DNA from: JAWXCH01 sp034440595
GTDB taxonomy: Bacteria > Planctomycetota > Planctomycetia > Pirellulales > JALHPA01
Direction of reading: 5' to 3'
NCBI GenBank assembly: GCA_034440595.1
Contig: JAWXCH010000430.1
Location: 1-6,385, forward strand
DNA length: 6,385 nucleotides
The notes below the pieces were generated by a model. That model made no database searches, was not told the origin of the DNA, and was given only the letters and a program-made list of their open reading frames with translations. Below are positions 1-6,145 of the stretch, in pieces (position 1 is the first letter of the stretch; each line of letters begins with the position of its first letter). Made by a program: the position numbers and the translations under genes.

Positions 1-576
1 CAATTGGCCGAAGTCATCGCCGTTGAGCCGGAAGGGCCGGGCGTCCGCCTCACGATCTCGGCGGCAAAGATTGCCAATGGAACTGCGATCGGGGACAGCA
101 TCGCCATCAACGGCTGCTGCCTGACGGTCGTTTCGCACGATGCCAGGCAGTTGGTTTTTCAGGCCGGCCCAGAGACGCTCAGCCGTACCAACCTGGGCCT
201 GCTGCAAAATGGGAGCTTGGTCAATGTCGAACGCTCCCTGCGCGTCGGCGACCGACTGGGAGGACACTACGTTACCGGGCACATCGACGCTGTTGGCCAC
301 GTTGCACAGCGCCTGGACGAGCAGGAGTGGTCGACTTTTTGGTTTAGCGCGCCGGCAGAGCAAATGCGTCAAATGGCCAGCAAAGGCTCAATCGCCGTCG
401 ATGGGGTCAGCCTGACTTTGGTCGAGGTGACTGCCGATCGCTTCAGTGTGCAGCTCATACCGCATACATTGCGAGAAACGACATTGGGGGCACGTAAAGT
501 GAACGATCCGGTCAATCTAGAGACCGATCTTTTGGCCAAATATGTCGCGCGGCAGCTCCAAAGCGGAACGGCCTGA
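1..576 (+). CDS. ribE: Riboflavin synthase, alpha chain (5' partial)
   Basis: Catalyses the last step of riboflavin synthesis: dismutation of two 6,7-dimethyl-8-ribityllumazine molecules to riboflavin plus a pyrimidinedione, in the cytosol, normally as a homotrimer. The frame is open from base 1. Family members begin with an MFTG-type motif that is absent here, so roughly ten N-terminal residues lie before the window; the TTG at 4 is an internal Leu codon rather than the start. Both lumazine-binding repeats are visible. The N-terminal repeat has GDSIAINGCCLTVV (about residues 30-43, counted from codon 4) and PETLSRTNLG (56-65). The C-terminal repeat has GSIAVDGVSLTLVE (128-141) and IPHTLRETTLG (152-162). 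GGHYVTGHID (86-95) joins them and NLETDLLAKYVAR (171-183) forms the usual C-terminal helix. Length fits the family's roughly 200 residues. Stop TGA at 574-576. The symbol is ribE or ribC depending on nomenclature. ksgA follows on the same strand. Confidence 0.96.
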   Translation, partial: QLAEVIAVEPEGPGVRLTISAAKIANGTAIGDSIAINGCCLTVVSHDARQLVFQAGPETLSRTNLGLLQNGSLVNVERSLRVGDRLGGHYVTGHIDAVGHVAQRLDEQEWSTFWFSAPAEQMRQMASKGSIAVDGVSLTLVEVTADRFSVQLIPHTLRETTLGARKVNDPVNLETDLLAKYVARQLQSGTA

Positions 577-634
577 TTCATGGTATCATGGCAAGCTGAA
601 CAATCGATTTAACGCCAGCTTAGCCCGTACGAAC

Positions 635-1552
635 ATGTCCGACTCTTTCAGCAATCAAACACTTTCCTTTCTTAAGAATCGCTTCGCCGAGGCGGGCGTC
701 AATCTGGTCAAACGGCATGGGCAGAATTTTCTGATTGACCTCAACCTACTGCGATTGTTGGTCGACGCCGCCGATTTGCAGCCGGACGATGTCGTGCTGG
801 AGGTCGGCACTGGCACAGGGTCGCTAACCGCACACATGGCCGCCCGCGTGGCCGCAGTGGTAACTGTGGAAATTGATCCACAGTTGCATCAGCTCGCCAG
901 TGAAGAACTGATCGACTTTGAAAACGTCACGCTGCTACACCAGGATGCCCTGCGGAACAAGAATCATATTGACGAGACGGTGCTGAATGCGGTTCGCCAG
1001 CGGCTCAGTGAACATCCGAACGGTCGGTTCAAACTCGTAGCGAATCTGCCCTATAGTGTTGCCACGCCGATTATTTCCAATTTGTTGCTAACCGACATCA
1101 CTCCGGTCTCGATGACGGTCACGATTCAGAAGGAATTGGCCGAACGGATCACCGCCGTACCTTCGACCAAGGACTATAGTGCACTGAGCGTCTGGATTCA
1201 GAGCCAGTGTCGGGCCAGTCTGGTACGGGTTATGCCCCCGAGTGCCTTTTGGCCGCGACCGATGGTTTACTCGGCGATTTTGCATCTGGAAACGGATCCG
1301 GTACTTCGTGCCCGGCTGACCGATTTGCAGGCGTTTCACGAATTTGTACGGTCGATGTTCTTCCACCGCCGCAAATTCTTGCGCAGCGTAGTAGTCAGCG
1401 CCTTCAAAGGTGTACTGGATAAGCCGGCCGTGGACGAAGTGCTAAATGCCCTGGAGCTAGGGCCAAGTGCGCGTGCCGAGGAACTGAGCATCGAGCAGAT
1501 GATCGAACTGTTCAACGCGTTTCAAACGCGGCTGGCTGATTCCAGGCAATAA
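635..1552 (+). CDS. ksgA: 16S rRNA (adenine1518-N6/adenine1519-N6)-dimethyltransferase KsgA/RsmA
   Basis: Uses S-adenosylmethionine to dimethylate the two adjacent adenines in the 3'-terminal helix-45 loop of 16S rRNA, a late checkpoint of small-subunit assembly. Predicted 305 residues; E. coli KsgA is about 273. Visible motifs: RHGQNFLID (28-36), SAM motif I VLEVGTGTGSL (54-64), acidic motif VTVEIDP (76-82), HQDAL (102-106), catalytic NLPY (137-140), QKELAERI (165-172), PPSAFWPRPMVYSA (201-214), FHRRKFLR (243-250) and the C-terminal RAEELSIEQ (280-288). The stretch between HQDAL and NLPY is about ten residues longer than I recall in E. coli. Start choice: ATG at 635 places the first conserved motif at a normal distance and clears ribE by 58 bases. 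An in-frame ATG at 542 would overlap ribE by 35 bases and adds 31 residues with no family resemblance. No clear Shine-Dalgarno precedes either start. Stop TAA. Confidence 0.95.
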   Translation: MSDSFSNQTLSFLKNRFAEAGVNLVKRHGQNFLIDLNLLRLLVDAADLQPDDVVLEVGTGTGSLTAHMAARVAAVVTVEIDPQLHQLASEELIDFENVTLLHQDALRNKNHIDETVLNAVRQRLSEHPNGRFKLVANLPYSVATPIISNLLLTDITPVSMTVTIQKELAERITAVPSTKDYSALSVWIQSQCRASLVRVMPPSAFWPRPMVYSAILHLETDPVLRARLTDLQAFHEFVRSMFFHRRKFLRSVVVSAFKGVLDKPAVDEVLNALELGPSARAEELSIEQMIELFNAFQTRLADSRQ

Positions 1553-1694
1553 GCCATTCGGCGGATAATAGTTGATCCCTGTCGTTCGCCACTTCTGAGA
1601 CTTGCTTCTCAAGGCCATAGCGATTAACGTGGTTGAAGGTTTTGGTACAAAGTTGACCTCCTCTACAGCAATTTGCCTAGCGCGTGGAAAATCG

Positions 1695-1931
1695 ATGACT
1701 GCCATGAAATTCATTGAGATGACCGGATCGGAGTTGATGTCGGTGCTGGCCAGCGACGAAGTATCCCCCGAGGAACTAAGATCCGCCGGCCTGACCGAAC
1801 GGTGTCTAGTCCGGATCAATCAGCAGGGAGACATCGAAGTGCGACGTGCCCACGGATGGGATGTCGTCGGTGGCTTGCTCGGCGATTTTGAGAAGCGCAT
1901 CAAGCAGGCAGCTCATCGCGATTGGGCATAG
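1695..1931 (+). CDS. Small conserved-looking protein of unknown function
   Basis: I do not recognise an established family. The product is 78 residues from ATG 1695, or 75 from the second ATG at 1704, where MKFIEMTG would be a natural N-terminus. A weak GGAAA lies at 1686-1690, 4 bases before the first ATG. The frame stays open upstream to a TTG at 1602, but that extension looks non-coding. The protein appears soluble: no signal peptide or membrane segment, one Cys (C37), an acidic N-terminal half (SDEVSPEELRSAGLTE, 20-35), a probable beta strand pair (CLVRINQQGDIEVRR, 37-51), then WDVVGGLLGDFEKRIKQ (55-71), which reads as an amphipathic helix, ending DWA. The strand/helix pattern and compact size suggest a real folded domain. 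I have an impression of similar small proteins in planctomycetes but cannot verify it. It follows ksgA by 142 bases on the same strand and converges with the thioesterase gene. Confidence 0.7.
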   Translation: MTAMKFIEMTGSELMSVLASDEVSPEELRSAGLTERCLVRINQQGDIEVRRAHGWDVVGGLLGDFEKRIKQAAHRDWA

Positions 1932-1945
1932 CCAGTGTTGCCCGA
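1922..1945. terminator. Weak inverted repeat between convergent genes
   Basis: TTGGGCA (1922-1928) can pair with TGCCCGA (1939-1945), seven pairs including one G-U, with a ten-base loop. It overlaps the stop codon of the small + strand gene and sits just before the end of the - strand thioesterase gene. There is no T run on either side, so it is at best a poor terminator candidate. It is listed because the 26-base convergent gap offers little else. Confidence 0.2.
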
Positions 1946-1957
1946 CCTCCCGTGCCC

Positions 1958-2431
1958 TTACCACTGCTCGCTGACTTTTTTGCCATTACGCACGCGAATC
2001 TTTAACAGACGCTGCATGCGCGAGGTGAGTGGTTCCCACTCGGCGGTTGGCTGTTTCAGCTCCAACTCCTCAGGAAACTCCGTGAGCCGCCCTTCGGCGT
2101 CGACCTGACAGAAACCCATCAGGCCATCCATCCAAGGACCGGTCTGGCCGGGAAGCTGCGTTCCGATGATGCCAATCACCAGGTAAGCCCGTGTCAGATG
2201 CAGTGGCGTGCCACGGATCTCGATCACCGAGCCTTGCGCCACAGGCCGGTAGCATTCCAGATTGAGCACTCTGCGCAGAAGTAGGTTGGCATCAACACCA
2301 ATAGTGCGAAACGCCGTCGCATAAGCGGCTTCCAGGGCGATGCGCAACAACGATCCGGCGTATAGCGTGCCGTGATGATTGGAATCCGCCGGCAGTATCA
2401 GGCGATGGGTCAAAGTGATGGGAGACGACAC
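1958..2431 (-). CDS. Hotdog-fold acyl-CoA/acyl-carrier thioesterase-like protein
   Basis: Predicted 157-residue single hotdog domain, probably hydrolysing an acyl-CoA or acyl-ACP thioester in the cytosol. The N-terminal PADSNHHGTLYAGSLL (14-29) resembles the DTNxxGxxFGGxLL signature of YciA/BACH-type acyl-CoA hydrolases and leads into the central hotdog helix (ALEAAYATAFR, 32-42). YRPVAQGSVIEIRG (61-74) matches the FxRPVxxGDxV strand region of that group. In YciA the helix carries a catalytic Asp; by my manual alignment that position is Leu here, with Glu34 next to it, which may act instead as in some other hotdog thioesterases. The start is GTG at 2431-2429 with no strong ribosome binding site. 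Stop TAA. The gene lies 55 bases downstream of the FAAL-ACP-AOS fusion on the same strand, so it is probably in the same transcript and may release or edit the acyl chain on that enzyme's carrier domain. Substrate unknown. Confidence 0.85.
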   Translation of the reverse strand: MSSPITLTHRLILPADSNHHGTLYAGSLLRIALEAAYATAFRTIGVDANLLLRRVLNLECYRPVAQGSVIEIRGTPLHLTRAYLVIGIIGTQLPGQTGPWMDGLMGFCQVDAEGRLTEFPEELELKQPTAEWEPLTSRMQRLLKIRVRNGKKVSEQW

Positions 2432-2486
2432 GGCAGCGGCTTCGGTTCAAGGTTGGGTTGGTGTCATTCCATCAGTGTTCGTTCTA

Positions 2487-5400
2487 TCAGTCGCCGACCG
2501 AAATACCGCGATCGCGCACTGGTACTTGTGAGGCACCATTGGATCCCTTGGCAATCCCGGACGGCAAATGCACCGGATCGATCTTGGCAATTTCTTCGGC
2601 AAGTGCCTCAACCGTCTGGCGGATCTGCGCAGGTGTATGGCACGATGAGATGAAAAATCGCAATCGGGCCGCACTCTCTTCGACAGCAGGATACATGATT
2701 GGCTGGACGTTGATCCCGCGAACAAACAATGCCTGCGACAACCGCAGACTATGCATGGAGTTGCCTAAAATGATCGGAACGACTGGCGAATCTTTGCTCA
2801 TGCCGGTGTTCAGGCCCCGTTCTTTAGCCAGCGTCAAAAACAGTCGCGAATTGGCGTGCAATTTTGCGACGCGATCCGGCTCTTCTTCCAGAAGGCGTAT
2901 CGAGGCCAAAGCCGCAGCCGCACTGGCCGGCGGTAAACCGACGCTGTAAACAAATCCAGGGGAAGTATACTTTAAGTATTCGACGAGCGCGCGATTCCCG
3001 GCGATATATCCGCCGCAACTTCCGTAAGACTTGCTCAGGGTCCCCATCCAGATGTCGACCTCGGCCGGGTTGATATCGAAATGCTCGGCAATGCCACGCC
3101 CGTGCAGCCCCATCGTGCCGGCAGAGTGTGCTTCATCGATCATCAAAAAGGCCTTGTGGCGTTTCTTGACATCAATGAACTGCGGGATATCCGGGTAGTC
3201 CCCGTCCATGCTGTAGACACCTTCGACCACGATCAGCACACGGCGGTACTCGTGGCGCATACTCGTCAGCAACTGGTCCAGTGTTTTCCAGTCGTTGTGT
3301 GGGAAAGGGCGACGACGTGCGCCACTGAGAATGCAACCTTGCACGATGCTGTTGTGCGACAAGCTATCGTGCAGCACCAGATCGCCAGGTCCAAACAAGT
3401 GGCCGATCGTGGACTCATTGGTGGCGTGTCCACCGACGTAAACAATCGCGTCTTCCACACCGATAAAGTCAGAAATCGCGCGTTCCAATTCGCGATGGAC
3501 TGGTTTTTCGCCGGATACTAACCGACTGGCTGAGACACTGGTTCCATATAACTCGATCGCATCCTTGGCCGCTTGCACGACAATCGGATCGCCTGACATG
3601 CCGAGGTAGTTGTAACTCGACCAGTTGATCATTTCGCGACCACCGATCACCGTGGTGTCATTGGTGACGCGCTCGTGCAAATTGAAATACGGGTTCACCA
3701 GTCCAGTCCCCTGGATGGCCTTCATGCTCTGCTTCAGCGCCAGATACTCTGGATAGAGATCAAAGCGGAAGTTGGCCTCGGGAATTTCTGTATCAGCAGG
3801 AATAGTTCCCTTGGCACGTGGTGTAGTACCGAGGTACTTTTCGACCGCTGCGATGACCTCGCGGCAAGTCTCCATCTCGCTGAGGACTTGCTCGGGAAAT
3901 CGCCCGCCAAAAGTGTCTTCAAGCGAAGCGATAATTTCCATCCGCTCCAGAGAGTCCATTCCGAGTTCAAGAATGTTCGTCTCGATGGTCAGGCCGGCGG
4001 CACGTTCCTTGGCAACCTTGCGAACTTCATGGAGGACGGCCTCAATAGTCTGAGGATTGAACTGCTCGTCGGTAGGTTGATCAGTTGCATGGCCGGTGGC
4101 TACTTGCCCGTTCGTTTCAGTCGGGTCGGCCCGTTTTTCCCAAGAGAGCCACTGACCGACGGAATCTAACGAACCGTCCAACACGCCTCGGCGACAAGCG
4201 TGCCGCTGGATTTTTCCACTCGAGGTCTTTGGAATACTGCCCGCCTTAATCAACACAATGCCATCCACGGCCAGTTCGTGTTCGCTGGAGACCACTTTGC
4301 GAATGGCGTCAAACACCGGTTGAAAACTGCGTGTTTCGCGGTGGCGGCCGCGCTCAACTTCATTGACGACGATCAAGCGGTCGACGCCGTCGATTTCAGC
4401 GGTAAATACCGCGCCGGCAGCCGGTCGCAGATCCTCGTGACTCCGCTCGACATTTAGTTCGATGTCTTGAGGGTAATGGTTTACCCCGTTATGGATGATC
4501 AGGTCCTTCAGGCGACCGGTGACAAACAATTCACCGTCTTGCATGAATCCTAAATCGCCAGTACGAAGGTACGGGCCTGCGCCGGAGTCCTTCAAATGTG
4601 CGTGAAAAGTATGTGCAGTTTCGGCCTCGCGTTTCCAGTACCCTTGTGCAACGCTCGGACCAGAAACCCAAATTTCGCCGACTTCATCGGCGGCACAGCC
4701 ACACAGTGTCTGCGGGTTGACGATCACAATCTCTTCGTCCAGCAGATTTCCACCGCAGCCAACGATCGATCGAGCACCTTCTTCATCAGGTAGCGCATCG
4801 ACAATCTGGTTGTTCTCGAGTGCCTTGGCGTCAAAGTGGCGCACGACGGGGAGCGCGGCTCGAAAACCGCCGGAAACAATCAATGTGTTTTCGGCCATGC
4901 CGTAGCACGGATAGAACGCCTCCCGACGGAAGCCGCACGGCTCAAAAGCGCGCGTGAAGCTTTCGATGGTGGACTCACGGACTGGTTCGGCACCGTTGAA
5001 TGCCAGCACCCAGCTACTTAGATCCAGCGTTGCTTTCTGCTCGGCTGAAATTTTGCGCACGCAAAGGTCGTAGGCAAAATTGGGTCCGCCGCTGATGGTG
5101 ACCTTGTATTTAGAAATCGCTTGCAACCAACGATAGGGCTTCTGCAAGAACGAAACCGGCGACATCAGCACGTTCGGCTGCCCGATGTACAACGGCTGTA
5201 AAATTCCGCCGATCAGTCCCATGTCGTGGTAACTAGGGAGCCAGAAAACGCTGCGTCCGCTGCGAGTGTGTTCAAAGGCGTAAGAGATCAATGCCGAGTT
5301 GTGCATCAAATTCGCATGCGTCAGGATCACTCCTTTGGGATTGCCCGTGGATCCTGACGTGTACTGCAAAAAGGCCAGCGTATCGCCATGCACGTCTGGC

Positions 5401-5954
5401 TGATGCCAGTCGACTTCTTGACCAGGCTCCATCGCGTCGGTGCTCAGCCAGCGCAGCTCCCTCAATCCGGGAGAGTCTTCCAGCAGTCCTTGAATGCGAG
5501 TGTAGACCTCGCGCGTGGTCAACGCTACTTTGGATTCGGCGTCTTCGACAATGCCGTCAATGCGATCCATCGACCGATTGCGGCGCGGTGGATAGGCGGG
5601 TACGGCAATTACGCCAGCGTACAAGCATCCGAAAAACGCCGCGATAAAGTCCAATCCCGCTGGGTACAATAGCAATGCCCGCTCGCCGGCCAGTCCCATC
5701 TTTTGTAACTGCGCACCAATAGCACGTGCCTGGCGATCCAGCTCGCGGTAGGTGAGGTGTAGTTCTTCGTTCTCTCCATCGACCAGATAGGTAAAGGCCC
5801 TGTCCTGACCTTGGTGCGTCGCGCGGTGGCGCAGCAGATCGACAAGGTTAGAAGGACCAAAAAAAGAACCAGGAAGTTGATCGAGATGCACGGTAGGTTG
5901 CGCTCCAGACGGGGAATCCCAACAATCGTTAATGCTACGTTCGACCTGTGACAT
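2487..5954 (-). CDS. Trimodular fusion: fatty-acyl-AMP ligase, acyl carrier protein, PLP-dependent alpha-oxoamine synthase
   Basis: Intact 1155-residue cytosolic-type protein with three modules.
Module 1 (about 1-600) is a fatty-acyl-AMP ligase: P-loop YTSGSTGNPKG (198-208), SYHDMGLIGG (241-250), YGMAENT (351-357), a FAAL-type inserted stretch (about 361-400), YLRTGDLGF (462-470), hinge GRLKDLI (480-486), NHYPQDIE (492-499) and A10 PKTSSGKIQR with Lys581.
Module 2 (about 633-708) is an acyl carrier protein with GMDSLE; Ser668 (codon 3951-3953) is the phosphopantetheine site.
Module 3 (about 725-1125) is an alpha-oxoamine synthase: YGTSVSASRLVSG (803-815), SHNSIVQG (866-873), EGVYSMDGD (911-919), DEAHSAGTMG (940-949), TLSKSYGSCGG with PLP-binding Lys975 (codon 3030-3032), and RLRFFISSCHT (1097-1107).
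Linkers at 600-632 and 709-724, plus a C-terminal tail after about 1125, look flexible.
Inferred reaction: ATP-dependent loading of a free fatty acid onto the carrier in cis, then decarboxylative condensation with an amino acid to an alpha-amino ketone. Module 3 may be mis-annotated as BioF or KBL. ATG start with a good ribosome binding site. Confidence 0.93.
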   Translation of the reverse strand: MSQVERSINDCWDSPSGAQPTVHLDQLPGSFFGPSNLVDLLRHRATHQGQDRAFTYLVDGENEELHLTYRELDRQARAIGAQLQKMGLAGERALLLYPAGLDFIAAFFGCLYAGVIAVPAYPPRRNRSMDRIDGIVEDAESKVALTTREVYTRIQGLLEDSPGLRELRWLSTDAMEPGQEVDWHQPDVHGDTLAFLQYTSGSTGNPKGVILTHANLMHNSALISYAFEHTRSGRSVFWLPSYHDMGLIGGILQPLYIGQPNVLMSPVSFLQKPYRWLQAISKYKVTISGGPNFAYDLCVRKISAEQKATLDLSSWVLAFNGAEPVRESTIESFTRAFEPCGFRREAFYPCYGMAENTLIVSGGFRAALPVVRHFDAKALENNQIVDALPDEEGARSIVGCGGNLLDEEIVIVNPQTLCGCAADEVGEIWVSGPSVAQGYWKREAETAHTFHAHLKDSGAGPYLRTGDLGFMQDGELFVTGRLKDLIIHNGVNHYPQDIELNVERSHEDLRPAAGAVFTAEIDGVDRLIVVNEVERGRHRETRSFQPVFDAIRKVVSSEHELAVDGIVLIKAGSIPKTSSGKIQRHACRRGVLDGSLDSVGQWLSWEKRADPTETNGQVATGHATDQPTDEQFNPQTIEAVLHEVRKVAKERAAGLTIETNILELGMDSLERMEIIASLEDTFGGRFPEQVLSEMETCREVIAAVEKYLGTTPRAKGTIPADTEIPEANFRFDLYPEYLALKQSMKAIQGTGLVNPYFNLHERVTNDTTVIGGREMINWSSYNYLGMSGDPIVVQAAKDAIELYGTSVSASRLVSGEKPVHRELERAISDFIGVEDAIVYVGGHATNESTIGHLFGPGDLVLHDSLSHNSIVQGCILSGARRRPFPHNDWKTLDQLLTSMRHEYRRVLIVVEGVYSMDGDYPDIPQFIDVKKRHKAFLMIDEAHSAGTMGLHGRGIAEHFDINPAEVDIWMGTLSKSYGSCGGYIAGNRALVEYLKYTSPGFVYSVGLPPASAAAALASIRLLEEEPDRVAKLHANSRLFLTLAKERGLNTGMSKDSPVVPIILGNSMHSLRLSQALFVRGINVQPIMYPAVEESAARLRFFISSCHTPAQIRQTVEALAEEIAKIDPVHLPSGIAKGSNGASQVPVRDRGISVGD

Positions 5955-5962
5955 CCAAGATT

Positions 5963-5966
5963 CTCC
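5963..5966 (-). promoter_or_regulatory. Ribosome binding site of the fusion gene
   Basis: On the - strand the sequence GGAG stands 8 bases before the ATG at 5954. This is the best Shine-Dalgarno match among the genes of this window and supports that start. The other complete genes here have weak or no such site. Confidence 0.75.
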
Positions 5967-6040
5967 GCGGTACCAACCAGCCGAGACGTATCAATAGCCT
6001 TCCGTGCTATCGTCACTCTGCAAGGTCAGATCCGTAGTGA

Positions 6041-6069
6041 ATCGGGGTCTGTATGCCCATACTTGTCAA
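6041..6069 (-). promoter_or_regulatory. Possible promoter of the fusion/thioesterase operon
   Basis: A perfect TTGACA (-35 consensus) occurs on the - strand at 6069-6064. With a 17-base spacer the -10 position falls on CCCGAT (6046-6041), which matches TATAAT only at its last two bases. Transcription would begin near 6034 and leave a leader of about 80 bases before the ATG at 5954. The orientation and distance are right, but the poor -10 makes this a weak call; an alternative sigma factor or an activator would be needed. Confidence 0.25.
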
Positions 6070-6115
6070 ATAGGCAGGTCAGAACTGTTACAGGCCGTGT
6101 GCCGGTATTATTCGC

Positions 6116-6145
6116 GCCGAAGCCTGTCATCCGACAGGTTTCGGC
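6116..6145. repeat. Strong 13-bp inverted repeat (hairpin) upstream of the fusion gene
   Basis: On the + strand the arm GCCGAAGCCTGTC (6116-6128) and the arm GACAGGTTTCGGC (6133-6145) are reverse complements except for one position, which is a G-U wobble in the + transcript. The loop is four bases, ATCC. Neither side is followed by a T run, so it is not a classical intrinsic terminator in either direction. It could be a factor-dependent end for a gene lying beyond 6385 on the - strand, a leader-RNA structure for the fusion gene (about 160 bases before its start), or an operator for a dimeric regulator. The symmetry is seen directly; the role is not. Confidence 0.75.

Noticed and set aside
542..634. 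N-terminal extension of KsgA from the ATG at 542
   Set aside because: It overlaps the end of riboflavin synthase, adds 31 residues without family resemblance, and has no ribosome binding site; ATG 635 fits the family N-terminus.
1596..1611. Short inverted repeat TGAGA/TCTCA after ksgA as a terminator
   Set aside because: Only five pairs with no T run; expected by chance at this length.
1602..1694. Upstream TTG start for the small protein
   Set aside because: The added residues have no conserved look, the TTG lacks a ribosome binding site, and MKFIEMTG near 1704 reads as a natural start.
1457..1819. - strand open frame of 120 codons across the end of ksgA and the small gene
   Set aside because: It is antisense to two better-supported genes, crosses an intergenic gap and has no recognisable motif.
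2458..2949. + strand open frame of 163 codons inside the oxoamine synthase region
   Set aside because: It mirrors the strongly coding - strand, with Ser/Arg-rich composition and no family motif.
2580..3782. Calling the PLP region a separate biotin gene (bioF) or kbl
   Set aside because: The frame is continuous with the ACP and ligase modules, there is no internal start with a ribosome binding site that I can see, and no biotin or threonine-degradation gene is nearby.
3675..4169. + strand open frame of 164 codons antisense to the ACP module
   Set aside because: Antisense shadow of the fusion gene; the carrier and linker coding on the - strand explains the open frame.
4155..5954. Calling the ligase an NRPS adenylation domain (saframycin synthetase-like)
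   Set aside because: The motifs are those of fatty-acyl-AMP ligases; there is no condensation domain, and the carrier is followed by an oxoamine synthase.
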